64,000 nt of DNA from Fumia sp045121595 (GCA_045121595.1 JBGVGI010000012.1:124001-188000), one strand, 5' to 3'. Shown: positions 44,915 to 52,848, counted from the first letter of the stretch. The notes: generated from the letters alone by a model not told the origin. A program made the numbers and translations.

Positions 44915-45304
44915 CTATTTTGCAACTGTAACACTTCTTCCGTGAGCAGAACGCATATACTGTGCGATATTTTCTACAGAATAAGTCTCTACCGCCATCT
45001 CAACGATACAGTCAACTCTCCCTCTCGGGCCGTCAAGTTCTTCCCTTGTGGGCACGTCAGAAAAATCCGAATCAAAGTACAACGTCGGTATAAACGGAGG
45101 CTCTATTCCATGGGTTCCGCCTAAATTAAATGCACTGTCGGTAGTTTCAAAAAGCGCGAAGCTTTTAATCGGCAAATCAGGTGCAACACTTCCTACTTCT
45201 CTGTAACGTATCTTCACGGCATTTATGCCTCCGAAAAGCCTTTTAGCCTCGCGTACGGCGTATTCTGCCTCATCGACGTTCATAAAATGTGCAAAAACTT
45301 TCAT
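44915..45304 (-). CDS. Protein of unknown function
   Basis: A 129-residue cytoplasmic protein. It starts MKVFAHFMNVDEAEYAVREAKRLFG, reminiscent of the general stress protein 17M/YflT-type alpha/beta fold, which is only a resemblance. Later blocks (GGTHGIEPPFIPTLYFDSDF) are not recognised. AAGGAGTGATTAA precedes the ATG, and a TTGCAT-18-TAAAAT promoter lies at 45355-45326. It reads away from the prfA operon. Confidence 0.75.
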   Translation of the reverse strand: MKVFAHFMNVDEAEYAVREAKRLFGGINAVKIRYREVGSVAPDLPIKSFALFETTDSAFNLGGTHGIEPPFIPTLYFDSDFSDVPTREELDGPRGRVDCIVEMAVETYSVENIAQYMRSAHGRSVTVAK

Positions 45305-45363
45305 TTAATCACTCCTTTTTTAAATATTTTAATCTCTTTACAAAAAGTTATGCAAAAAACAAT

Positions 45364-45392
45364 TGCCAAATATATCTAAAATGTGGTATAAT
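45364..45392 (+). promoter_or_regulatory. Promoter of the DUF951-prfA operon
   Basis: TATAAT at 45387-45392 with a TGG extended -10; a TTGCCA at 45363-45368 stands 18 bases upstream. Confidence 0.7.
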
Positions 45393-45429
45393 AATTTAGT
45401 ATGAAAAATTTTCACGGGGAGGTTTTTGT

Positions 45430-45615
45430 ATGGATATAAAGCTTAACGATATCCTTGTAATGAAAAAGAATCATCCGTGCGGAGAAAACCGTTTTTTAGT
45501 GCTTCGAATCGGTATGGATTTCAAGCTTCGTTGTCTTAAATGCGGACACGAGATTATGATTCCCCGTTCCAAAGCTGAAAAAGGAATTAAGAAGATAGAA
45601 TCGACTGAAGAATAG
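45430..45615 (+). CDS. DUF951-domain protein
   Basis: A 61-residue protein typical of DUF951 in Firmicutes: MDIKLNDILVMKKNHPCGENRFLVLRIGMDFKLRCLKCGHEIMIPR in outline. The CLKCG pair and an earlier Cys may bind zinc; a role with nucleic acid is possible but unproven. GGGGAGG precedes the ATG. prfA begins 15 bases after its stop, so it is the first gene of the operon. Confidence 0.9.
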   Translation: MDIKLNDILVMKKNHPCGENRFLVLRIGMDFKLRCLKCGHEIMIPRSKAEKGIKKIESTEE

Positions 45616-45630
45616 AAAGGTGCTTTAAAG

Positions 45631-46707
45631 ATGTTAGAAAAATTAAAAATTGTCGCAGACCACTATGATGAAATAAACGAAAAGCTTATGGACCCTAATA
45701 TCGTAGGGGACCAGAATCAGTACCGCGACCTTATGAAGGAATTTAAAAGCCTTACCCCCATCGTTGATAAATACAAAGAATTAAAACAGGCTACCGATGA
45801 TTTTGAAGAAGCTAAAAGTATGCTCGATGCAGGTGGCCTTGATAAGGATTTTAAAGAACTTTTGCAAGAGCAGTACGATGAAAGCCGTGAAGCTATCGAA
45901 ACTCTTTCCGAAGAAGCAAAAATCCTTCTCCTTCCCCGTGACCCTAACGATGATAAAAACGTTATCGTTGAAATCCGTGGCGGTGCAGGTGGCGAAGAAG
46001 CGGCACTTTTCGTTAACTCCCTTTACAGAATGTACACCATGTACGCCGAGTCAAAACGTTGGAAAGTTGAAGTTATCAATGCAAACCCCACAGAGCTTGG
46101 CGGTTACAAAGAAATCTCATTCAGTATCGACGGTGAGGGCGCTTACTCACGTCTTAAATTTGAAAGTGGTGTTCACCGTGTTCAGCGTGTGCCCGAAACT
46201 GAAACTCAGGGACGCGTTCATACTTCAACAGTAACAGTTGCCGTTTTGCCCGAAGCTGAAGAAGTTGAATTTGAAATTAACCCCACCGATTTGCAGATTG
46301 ACACCTATCGTTCAAGTGGTGCAGGTGGTCAGCACGTAAATAAAACTGAATCCGCTATCCGTATCACTCACTTGCCTACTGGCGTTGTCGTTGAGTGTCA
46401 GGATGAACGTAGCCAGATGAAAAACCGCGAAAAGGCTATGAAGGTTCTCCGTTCCCGTCTTTACGAAGCAAAAGTACGTGAGCAGGAAGAAGCCGTTGCC
46501 GCTGAAAGAAAAAGTCAGGTTGGTACGGGTGACCGTTCCGAGCGTATAAGAACCTATAACTATCCTCAGGGACGTATCAGTGACCACAGAATTAGTCTTA
46601 CAATCTATAGACTTGAAGATTTCTTAAACGGAAATATCGACGAGGTTGTCGATGCTTTGATTACTGCACATCAGGCAGAACTTTTGGCAGCTCAGGCTGA
46701 AGCGTAA
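45631..46707 (+). CDS. prfA: Peptide chain release factor 1
   Basis: Releases peptides at UAA and UAG stops. A 358-residue protein of normal length. The GGQ loop appears in RSSGAGGQHVNKTESAIRI, and the RF1 tripeptide region in VPETETQGRVHTSTVTVAVLP. GAAAGG lies before the ATG. It is the second gene of the operon; the methyltransferase gene (prmC) often found beside it is not here. The Sua5 reading frame opens 24 bases after its stop. Confidence 0.97.
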   Translation: MLEKLKIVADHYDEINEKLMDPNIVGDQNQYRDLMKEFKSLTPIVDKYKELKQATDDFEEAKSMLDAGGLDKDFKELLQEQYDESREAIETLSEEAKILLLPRDPNDDKNVIVEIRGGAGGEEAALFVNSLYRMYTMYAESKRWKVEVINANPTELGGYKEISFSIDGEGAYSRLKFESGVHRVQRVPETETQGRVHTSTVTVAVLPEAEEVEFEINPTDLQIDTYRSSGAGGQHVNKTESAIRITHLPTGVVVECQDERSQMKNREKAMKVLRSRLYEAKVREQEEAVAAERKSQVGTGDRSERIRTYNYPQGRISDHRISLTIYRLEDFLNGNIDEVVDALITAHQAELLAAQAEA

Positions 46708-46731
46708 TTACATTGAAAGGAGTGGCTTAAA

Positions 46732-47745
46732 ATTAAGACCGAACTTTTAACTGCAACAAAAGAAAATATAAAAAAAGCCGCTTCCTTGCTTAAGTCGGGT
46801 GAGCTCGTGGGACTCCCCACCGAAACAGTTTACGGACTTGCCGCAGATGCCTTAAACCCCACGGCTGTTAAAAAGATTTTTATTGCAAAGGGTCGTCCTC
46901 AGGACAATCCTTTGATAGTTCATATCTCAGATATTGATATGATATATTCCCTTACAGAAAATCCTCCCGCACTTTGCTTTGAACTGGCTTCTGCTTTCTG
47001 GCCAGGTCCTCTTACTATGGTTTTGCCTAAAGCAAAAACACTCTCTGACGAAGTAACTGCAGGGCTTGATACAGTGGGTATCCGTTTTCCTTCGCACAAA
47101 GTGGCTCAGGATATAATTACAGAAAGTAAAACCCCACTTGCCGCACCAAGCGCTAACCTTTCAGGAAGCCCAAGCCCCACAAAGGCTATCCACGTGTTTT
47201 CGGATTTAGATGGCAAAATCCCCCTCATCATCGATGGTGGTGACTCCTCTGTCGGAGTTGAGTCAACAGTAATTGCAGTTAAGGAAAATGCCATCGTCCT
47301 TTTACGTCCGGGTGCCGTAACAGTCGAAGAACTTAAAGCTTTTGCACCGGTTACCATTGACAAAGGTGTCTTACAAAAGGTTGATGAAGATAAAAAAGTG
47401 GCTTCCCCGGGAATGAAGTACAAACATTATTCCCCGAAAGCCGAAGTTATAATTATTGATTCCGATTTTGAAAGTTTCAGAAAATATATAGACGAAAATA
47501 AAAATGACGGCGTATTCGCTATGGTGTTTGAGGGCGAGGAAAAATCCCTCTCCGTTCCCACCGTTTCTTTTGGTATCAAAGAAGATGATTTTTCTCAGGC
47601 AAGAGTTCTCTTTGACAGTTTAAGAGAATGCGATAAGCTTGGTGCAAAGAAAGTCTTTGTCCGTTCACCTAAAAAAGACGGCGTCGGACTTGCCGTATAC
47701 AACCGCCTTTTAAGGGCGGCGGCATTTACTGTCATTACGTTGTAG
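46732..47745 (+). CDS. L-threonylcarbamoyladenylate synthase (Sua5 type), apparent AUU start
   Basis: Makes threonylcarbamoyl-AMP from threonine, bicarbonate and ATP for the t6A modification of tRNA. The YrdC domain is at about 10-200 (GELVGLPTETVYGLAADAL, KGRPQDNPLIVH, SANLSGSPSPT, LRPGAVTVEEL), and the Sua5 C-terminal domain follows (SPGMKYKHYSPKAEV). No ATG, GTG or TTG lies upstream in frame: the frame opens after a stop at 46714, AAAGGAG sits at 46716-46722, and the codon nine bases after it is ATT at 46732. A TTG at 46786 would cut the N-terminal helix. AUU is therefore the likely start (337 residues). Confidence 0.9.
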   Translation: MKTELLTATKENIKKAASLLKSGELVGLPTETVYGLAADALNPTAVKKIFIAKGRPQDNPLIVHISDIDMIYSLTENPPALCFELASAFWPGPLTMVLPKAKTLSDEVTAGLDTVGIRFPSHKVAQDIITESKTPLAAPSANLSGSPSPTKAIHVFSDLDGKIPLIIDGGDSSVGVESTVIAVKENAIVLLRPGAVTVEELKAFAPVTIDKGVLQKVDEDKKVASPGMKYKHYSPKAEVIIIDSDFESFRKYIDENKNDGVFAMVFEGEEKSLSVPTVSFGIKEDDFSQARVLFDSLRECDKLGAKKVFVRSPKKDGVGLAVYNRLLRAAAFTVITL

Positions 47746-47756
47746 GAGGTGTGCTT

Positions 47757-48932
47757 TTGAGCAAGGAAAAACTCATCGTTGTCGGTCTTACGGGACAGAC
47801 GGGCGCAGGTAAAACCACCGTTTCAAAGGTTTTTGAAAACGAAGGCTTTACAGTGATTAATGCAGACTTGGTTTCAAGAGAAGTCATAAGCACTCCTGAA
47901 ATTTTAGAAAAACTCACCTTCACTTTCGGCGAAGAAATCTTAAATGACGACGGCACGTTAAACCGCAGAATGCTTGCCGCTAAAACCTTTGGTGATAAAG
48001 AACAACTCGAGAAATTAAACGAGATAATGTACCCGCCGATTTTAGAGAAAATTGAAAATCAGATAGAAGAACTCGAAAACAACGGCATTACTAAAGTTTT
48101 GCTTGATGCTCCCACCCTTTTTGAAAGTGGTGCACAGAAATTCTGCAACTGCAAAGTATCAGTTATCGCAAACGAAGCATTAAGAAAAGAACGTATTATT
48201 AAAAGGGATAACCTCACCATACAGGAAGCCGAAAGCAGAATGGCGTCGCAACAGACCGACAGATTTTATATTCTCCGTTCCGATTACATTATAAGAAACA
48301 ACGGCACTTCCGCAGAGCTTGAAAATCAAGGCAAAATGATTGCTAAAAGGGTTTCAAAAGAAGACAAAAAAGACGTCTCCCCTTTTAAAAACTTAATCAT
48401 CTGGACTATTATCGTTGCCGCTACAATTTTAATTATCAGCAATATGTACACCCTTCTTTTAAATTTCACCTATCCGCAAAAATACAGTGAATTTGTTTTG
48501 GAATACAGTCAAAACTATGACGTAGACAAAGATTTGGTTTACGCCGTAATCGACTGTGAAAGCGGATTTGACAAGGATGCCGTTTCGGATGCAGATGCAA
48601 AAGGACTTATGCAGATTACCGAAAAAGCCTTTGAATGGGTTGATGCAAAACTCGGTCTTAATAATTCATATTCCGACGTTTTTGACCCCGAAATAAATAT
48701 TCAGTACGGCACCTATCTTTTATCCGAACTTTTAAACGAATTTGAAAATGAAAAAACAGCCCTTGCCGCTTACCATGCAGGAAGAGGTAACGTTTTAAAA
48801 TGGCTTGCAGATGAAAATTATTCAAAAGACGGCAAGACACTTGACGACATCCCCTTCCCCACAACAAAGCAGTATACGGATAACGTTTTAAACACCAAAT
48901 CAATTTACGAAAAATTATATAAAGGAGAATAA
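47757..48932 (+). CDS. Dephospho-CoA kinase fused to a membrane-anchored lytic transglycosylase
   Basis: One uninterrupted frame of 391 residues joins two enzymes. Residues about 5-200 are CoaE: LTGQTGAGKTTVSKVF is the P-loop, VINADLVSREV the substrate Asp, and the LDAPTLFESG and RDNLT blocks are typical; this enzyme phosphorylates dephospho-CoA in the last step of CoA synthesis. After a short linker comes one membrane segment (LIIWTIIVAATILIISNMYTLLL, about 208-230), then an SLT domain to the end (VYAVIDCESGFD with the catalytic Glu, DAKGLMQIT, ALAAYHAGRGNV), which cleaves peptidoglycan. The kinase faces the cytoplasm and the SLT the outside. The TTG at 47757 has AGGAGG seven bases before it. 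Confidence 0.92.
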   Translation: MSKEKLIVVGLTGQTGAGKTTVSKVFENEGFTVINADLVSREVISTPEILEKLTFTFGEEILNDDGTLNRRMLAAKTFGDKEQLEKLNEIMYPPILEKIENQIEELENNGITKVLLDAPTLFESGAQKFCNCKVSVIANEALRKERIIKRDNLTIQEAESRMASQQTDRFYILRSDYIIRNNGTSAELENQGKMIAKRVSKEDKKDVSPFKNLIIWTIIVAATILIISNMYTLLLNFTYPQKYSEFVLEYSQNYDVDKDLVYAVIDCESGFDKDAVSDADAKGLMQITEKAFEWVDAKLGLNNSYSDVFDPEINIQYGTYLLSELLNEFENEKTALAAYHAGRGNVLKWLADENYSKDGKTLDDIPFPTTKQYTDNVLNTKSIYEKLYKGE

Positions 48933-48934
48933 TA

Positions 48935-50317
48935 ATGAGTATCGAACTTGAAGAAAAGCTTTTGTTTAAAAAGAAAAACGGCGGACTTCTTCTTTCCGAT
49001 GAAGAAATCAAAAACGCCGAAAAATTCTGCGAAGAATATAAAACCTTTTTAGACGTCGGTAAAACTGAAAGAGAATGCGCCGACTATATCGTAAAACTTG
49101 CCGAAGCTTACGGATTTACCCCCTTTGTAAGAGGCAAAAAATATGTTGCAGGTGATAAATTCTACACTGTTAACCGTGGAAAATCGGTAATCCTTACAGT
49201 TATGGGCAAAGAACCTTTAGAAAATGGTGTAAAGCTTTTAGCTTCACACATCGATTCTCCCCGTCTTGACTTAAAACAGGTTCCCCTTTATGAAGAAGCA
49301 GAACTCGGTCTTTTCAAAACCCACTATTATGGTGGTATCAAGAAATATCAGTGGCCGACAGTGCCTATGGCGTTGCACGGAGTTATCGTAAAATCTGATA
49401 TGACAAAGGTTACAGTCCACATCGGTGAAGACGAAAAAGACCCCGTTTTCTGTGTAACAGACTTACTTCCCCACCTTGCAGACGAACAGATGAAACGCCC
49501 TGCTCCCAAACTCATTCAGGGTGAAGAATTAAACGTTTTAGTCGGTTCTTATCCTTTTAAAGACGATGAAGCTTCCGAAAAGGTAAAAATTAACCTACTT
49601 CGCATCTTAAACGAGAAATATGGTATCACAGAAAGTGATTTCCTTTCTGCTGAGCTTGAAGTGGTTCCCGCTTTCAAAGCAAGGGATATCGGTCTTGACA
49701 GAAGTATGATAGGCGCTTACGGTCAGGATGACAGAGTCTGCGCTTACACTTCACTTATGACAACTTTGGAAGCAGATGCACCCGAAAAAACCATCGTTAC
49801 AATCTTTGCCGATAAAGAAGAAATCGGCTCCAATGGTGCAACGGGTCTTAAAGGCTCCTTCCTTAAATACTTTATCGAGGATTTAGCAGACGTCTGCGAC
49901 ACCAAAGGCAGAATTGTACTTTCAAATTCAAAATGCCTTTCTGCCGACGTGAATGCCGCATTTGACCCCACCTTCCCCGAAGTTATCGACAGAAAAAACG
50001 GTGCGTTTATTAACTACGGTGCCGTTATCAGTAAATACACAGGTGCCAGAGGTAAGAGTGGTTCTAACGATGCTTCTGCCGAGTTTATGGGAGAAGTAAG
50101 AAACGTTCTTGACAAAGCAGGTGTAATCTGGCAGACCGCAGAGCTTGGTAAAGTCGATATGGGTGGCGGTGGAACAGTAGCTTCCTATATTGCTGAACTC
50201 GACGTTGATACCATCGACCTTGGCGTCCCCGTTCTCTCAATGCACGCCCCCTATGAAATCACCTCAAAAATCGATGTCTACTCCACCTATAAAGCATTCA
50301 AAGCATTTACGGAATAA
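48935..50317 (+). CDS. M18 family aminopeptidase
   Basis: A cytoplasmic zinc aminopeptidase of 460 residues, which removes N-terminal, often acidic, residues from peptides. Metal ligands and catalytic residues are visible in ASHIDSPRLDL (His, Asp), YGQDDRVCAY (bridging Asp), DKEEIGSNG (catalytic and ligand Glu), SADVNAAFDP (Asp) and SMHAPYE (final His). GGAGAATAATA precedes the ATG, two bases after the previous stop. Last gene of the operon, followed by a strong terminator. Confidence 0.95.
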   Translation: MSIELEEKLLFKKKNGGLLLSDEEIKNAEKFCEEYKTFLDVGKTERECADYIVKLAEAYGFTPFVRGKKYVAGDKFYTVNRGKSVILTVMGKEPLENGVKLLASHIDSPRLDLKQVPLYEEAELGLFKTHYYGGIKKYQWPTVPMALHGVIVKSDMTKVTVHIGEDEKDPVFCVTDLLPHLADEQMKRPAPKLIQGEELNVLVGSYPFKDDEASEKVKINLLRILNEKYGITESDFLSAELEVVPAFKARDIGLDRSMIGAYGQDDRVCAYTSLMTTLEADAPEKTIVTIFADKEEIGSNGATGLKGSFLKYFIEDLADVCDTKGRIVLSNSKCLSADVNAAFDPTFPEVIDRKNGAFINYGAVISKYTGARGKSGSNDASAEFMGEVRNVLDKAGVIWQTAELGKVDMGGGGTVASYIAELDVDTIDLGVPVLSMHAPYEITSKIDVYSTYKAFKAFTE

Positions 50318-50319
50318 TA

Positions 50320-50351
50320 AAACTCCCGTAGCTAAATAGCTGCGGGAGTTT
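50320..50351. terminator. Bidirectional terminator
   Basis: AAACTCCCGTAGCT pairs with AGCTGCGGGAGTTT around AAAT, serving the M18 gene and the minus-strand gene ending at 50356. Confidence 0.88.
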
Positions 50352-50355
50352 CTGT

Positions 50356-51018
50356 TTAGTGCACAGTAATATATTCTGCTTTCATATGTGGAATAGTAAT
50401 TTCATTGCCAAATACGGCTGTATAGCTTTTTAAACCTTTTATCTCACCATATACTGTAACTATGTCTTCTTCCAAAACTCTGCTCTCGTTATCTTTTTTT
50501 CTGCGATAATCAACATATATAGTATCTTCCCAGAATCCGTACTCACCTTTCGTCACATTTATTCTCAAAACAACACTATTTCCACTTTCCTGTACCTGTA
50601 TTACTTGCCCTTCAAAAACAGTTTTTACACCTACATAATTATTGGGGTTCCTTGCAATATCAACATACGAAACAGTAGTACATTGTTCTTTGTATTCTTC
50701 TTCCGTAATCACTACTTTTTCTTTTGAAGTCTCTTGCTTTTTTACTTCAGAAATAATCGCTCCTTCTGTAGGCGTACTGCTAACTGTGTTTGAAACATTA
50801 ATATAATCAGAATTTAATGATGAAGCGAAAATGAAAATAATTACAACGAAGAACCAGAACCACCATTTGTGATAAAAAGGTTGTGCATGTCTTTTTCCAC
50901 ATTTAGGACATTTCTTTAGTATTTTAGAATAATAAAAGCCACATGAAGTGCAATAAATCATATTGTTGTTATTCCTAGTATACGTGTAATTCAAATCAGG
51001 AGAACCATATACTCCCAT
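50356..51018 (-). CDS. Zinc-ribbon membrane protein with an OB-like extracytoplasmic domain
   Basis: A 220-residue protein. An N-terminal zinc ribbon (YCTSCGFYYSKILKKCPKCG), one membrane segment at about 52-68 (WWFWFFVVIIFIFASSL), a variable linker, then a beta-rich domain of about 95 residues (NPNNYVGVKTVFEGQVIQV, VTVYGEIKG) that resembles the OB-like domain found in many small Firmicute membrane proteins. The ATG at 51018 has AAAGGGG before it. It is divergent from the RHH regulator at 51145, and its -35 lies inside an inverted repeat, so it is probably controlled by that regulator. Function unknown. Confidence 0.8.
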   Translation of the reverse strand: MGVYGSPDLNYTYTRNNNNMIYCTSCGFYYSKILKKCPKCGKRHAQPFYHKWWFWFFVVIIFIFASSLNSDYINVSNTVSSTPTEGAIISEVKKQETSKEKVVITEEEYKEQCTTVSYVDIARNPNNYVGVKTVFEGQVIQVQESGNSVVLRINVTKGEYGFWEDTIYVDYRRKKDNESRVLEEDIVTVYGEIKGLKSYTAVFGNEITIPHMKAEYITVH

Positions 51019-51043
51019 AATACCATCCCCTTTACTTTTTATT

Positions 51044-51072
51044 ATCATATCATATTACATTGTATTAGTCAA
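51044..51072 (-). promoter_or_regulatory. Promoter of the zinc-ribbon membrane protein gene
   Basis: TTGACT (51072-51067), 17-base spacer, TATGAT (51049-51044) on the minus strand; the -35 overlaps an inverted repeat at 51060-51077. Confidence 0.6.
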
Positions 51073-51134
51073 TACAAAATGAATATATTTATAATATATA
51101 TCCATAATACAAAATATATTAAACTTGTATTATG
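51060..51134. promoter_or_regulatory. Likely RHH operator: four TTGTATT half-sites
   Basis: Two inverted repeats lie in the divergent gap: TTGTATT-AGTC-AATACAA at 51060-51077, and CATAATACAA (51103-51112) facing TTGTATTATG (51125-51134). All four arms contain TTGTATT or its complement. The second repeat ends just before the ribosome binding site of the RHH gene, and the first covers the -35 of the opposite gene. Confidence 0.7.
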
Positions 51135-51144
51135 AGGTGATATT

Positions 51145-51327
51145 ATGTCAGATAAAGTTATAAGGATAAATAAAAAAGGTGAAGATGGATATAAAGTAAT
51201 ATCCGTACGCATCAAAGAAGGAACACTCAAAAAAATCGATGATTTGTCAACAGAAAGCAACCGCTCACGAAATGAAGTTATCAATATAATACTCGAAAGC
51301 TCCATTGACAATGTTGAAATCAACTAA
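51145..51327 (+). CDS. Ribbon-helix-helix (CopG-like) DNA-binding protein
   Basis: A 60-residue protein. The ribbon (YKVISVRIKEGTLKKIDDLS) and two helices (SRNEVINIILESSIDN) match the RHH/CopG/Arc fold that binds DNA as a dimer. GAGGTGATATT precedes the ATG. A terminator follows at once, so it is a single-gene unit. Inverted repeats in the gap upstream suggest it controls itself and the divergent membrane gene. No toxin gene follows, so it does not look like an antitoxin of a standard pair. Confidence 0.88.
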   Translation: MSDKVIRINKKGEDGYKVISVRIKEGTLKKIDDLSTESNRSRNEVINIILESSIDNVEIN

Positions 51328-51330
51328 TAT

Positions 51331-51366
51331 AAAACCACCGTAACTACTTAAGTTACGGTGGTTTTT
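51331..51366 (+). terminator. Terminator of the RHH gene
   Basis: AAAACCACCGTAACT pairs with AGTTACGGTGGTTTT around a short loop, followed by T-rich sequence. Confidence 0.88.
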
Positions 51367-51377
51367 CTTTATCTAAA

Positions 51378-51436
51378 GGCCCCCTTGCCTAAAGGGGGCT
51401 GTCAGCGTAGCTGACTGGGGGATTCACCTGAGGTGG
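51378..51436 (+). repeat. Double-hairpin repeat, left copy
   Basis: Hairpin 1 is CCCCCTTGCCTAAAGGGGG, hairpin 2 is GTCAGCGTAGCTGAC, then TGGGGGATTC and a third small palindrome CACCTGAGGTG. It is a mirror-oriented relative of the copy at 51809-51858, with the DUF559 gene between. The last codons of that gene lie in it. Confidence 0.8.
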
Positions 51437-51806
51437 CAGCTGCAGACTGACTAATAGATTCTTGCACAATACTATCAATATACTCGCATACCTCTCTAAA
51501 ATTTCTATTAACTTCAATATTCGGTATTCTAATGACCAGTAAATTTCTTTTTTCGATATATTCAGTCCTTACTTTGTCTCTTAATAACGTTTTCTCTTCA
51601 TAATGTTGTGATCCATCAAGTTCAATTATAATCCTTGCACTATGACAGTAAAAATCTACAATATAGTTATCTATAACCTTTTGTCTCAAAAATCTTACAG
51701 GATAATTTTTTAAAAAGTCATACCAAAGATGTTTTTCTTCTTTGGTCATATTTCTTCTTAAAATTCTTGCATTAGCAGTTAATGCTTTATTATGTTTTCT
51801 ATTCAT
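51402..51806 (-). CDS. DUF559 (Vsr-like) endonuclease-type protein
   Basis: A 134-residue protein of the DUF559 family, related to very-short-patch-repair and restriction-type nucleases: MTKEEKHLWYDFLKNYP, FLRQKVIDNYIVDFYCHSARIIIELDGSQHYEE and LLVIRIPNIEV. The acidic and Lys/Gln residues of a PD-(D/E)XK core can be placed at IVDFY, IIELDGSQH. The last 11 residues (TSGESPSQLR) are read from a hairpin repeat, so the ORF end is set by that repeat. The start overlaps the end of the DUF4234 gene by eight bases. Inverted repeats on both sides suggest a small mobile or formerly mobile unit. Confidence 0.87.
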   Translation of the reverse strand: MNRKHNKALTANARILRRNMTKEEKHLWYDFLKNYPVRFLRQKVIDNYIVDFYCHSARIIIELDGSQHYEEKTLLRDKVRTEYIEKRNLLVIRIPNIEVNRNFREVCEYIDSIVQESISQSAAATSGESPSQLR

Positions 51807-52746
51807 CTATCCTCCCACCGTCTTCGACGGTCCCCCCTCCTTTAGGCAAGGAGGGCTCTTTGGAAAACTTATTTATCTTATTCTGAATAATAATTGGTGG
51901 GGCTATGCCGATAAGGGAAGAAATCAAATATCTTGCCAAAGATAAAACAAGACAAGCAATAGCCGTATCAGACGTTACGCCTTCTTTTTCTGCAAGCTTA
52001 TCTACTCTTTTTGCACTCTGGTAATACCAGTATACAGAATAAAAAGGTATAAATATAAAAAGCAATAACTGATTTTTTGGACTGCGTTTTTCAAAATTTT
52101 CAGCATTATTAAGATACGCAGTCATTCTGTAAACCCAGATAAGCTCCCATATACCGAAAGTAAGGATTAAAAGCAATACGTGTTTTCTCATATCACAATA
52201 GCCGTTTACTATTACAGCTTCTTCAAAACCTTCTTCGACTGTAAGCCAGTATCCCGTAAGTCCTATGGCTGCCACATCTAAAATGCCTTCCAAGGGGAAA
52301 TAGTAAGCATAAGGCATAACGGAAGTAAATTGATATACTACCGGAACAAACAGCATAACAGCCGGTAAAAACCATAAATATTTTAAAATCTTTCTTTTTC
52401 CGATACAGGACATTATTATTAAGGCAAGGAGTAAGAAATAAGGCAACTCATAAATTAATCCTTCAAAATCAGTGTCGCCAAATTCAAAAATTCCTATTAA
52501 AATCCAGCATATTTCCGAAAACAACTCAACTCCGACAGGTATCAAAAGCAATTTTTTCTTTCCTATCAACAAAAAGACCGCAAATAAAACGTGCAGAATA
52601 AAAGGAATTAAAAGCATTATTTTATATGATGCATAAGATCTGAATATATCAAGTATATCTCCAATAAAATCACGAAACCCGATATATACATTAAGCAAAA
52701 ACAGTAATCCGGCAATAATCGGGATATATTCTTTTTTAGTTCTCAT
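51799..52746 (-). CDS. DUF4234-type membrane protein with repeat-derived tail
   Basis: A 315-residue protein with about eight membrane segments. The DUF4234 part is at about 185-290 (MRKHVLLLILTFGIWELIWVYRMTAYLN, LLLFIFIPFYSVYWYYQSAKRVDKLA in outline), preceded by several extra membrane segments. The last 19 residues (EPSLPKGGGTVEDGGRIDE) are translated from the double-hairpin repeat at 51809-51858, so the original C-terminus was probably replaced. The ATG at 52746 is placed eight bases after GGAG; two more possible starts lie six to nine bases upstream. Function unknown. Confidence 0.82.
   Translation of the reverse strand: MRTKKEYIPIIAGLLFLLNVYIGFRDFIGDILDIFRSYASYKIMLLIPFILHVLFAVFLLIGKKKLLLIPVGVELFSEICWILIGIFEFGDTDFEGLIYELPYFLLLALIIMSCIGKRKILKYLWFLPAVMLFVPVVYQFTSVMPYAYYFPLEGILDVAAIGLTGYWLTVEEGFEEAVIVNGYCDMRKHVLLLILTFGIWELIWVYRMTAYLNNAENFEKRSPKNQLLLFIFIPFYSVYWYYQSAKRVDKLAEKEGVTSDTAIACLVLSLARYLISSLIGIAPPIIIQNKINKFSKEPSLPKGGGTVEDGGRIDE
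51809..51858 (-). repeat. Double-hairpin repeat, right copy
   Basis: Read on the minus strand: CCCTCCTTGCCTAAAGGAGGG (hairpin 1), ACCGTCGAAGACGGT (hairpin 2), GGGAGGAT. Hairpin 2 differs in sequence from the left copy but keeps full pairing. Confidence 0.8.
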
Positions 52747-52795
52747 ATTCATCACTCCTTTAGTTTAAGTATACCATAAAGCCCAAAAATACGCA

Positions 52796-52826
52796 AACAA
52801 AAACACCCACCGATTTCGGTGGGTGT
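52796..52826 (-). terminator. Terminator of rplM-rpsI
   Basis: ACACCCACCGA pairs with TCGGTGGGTGT around a short loop; T-run on the minus strand. Confidence 0.88.
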
Positions 52827-52848
52827 AATTTTTGTGTTTTTCCAAAGA

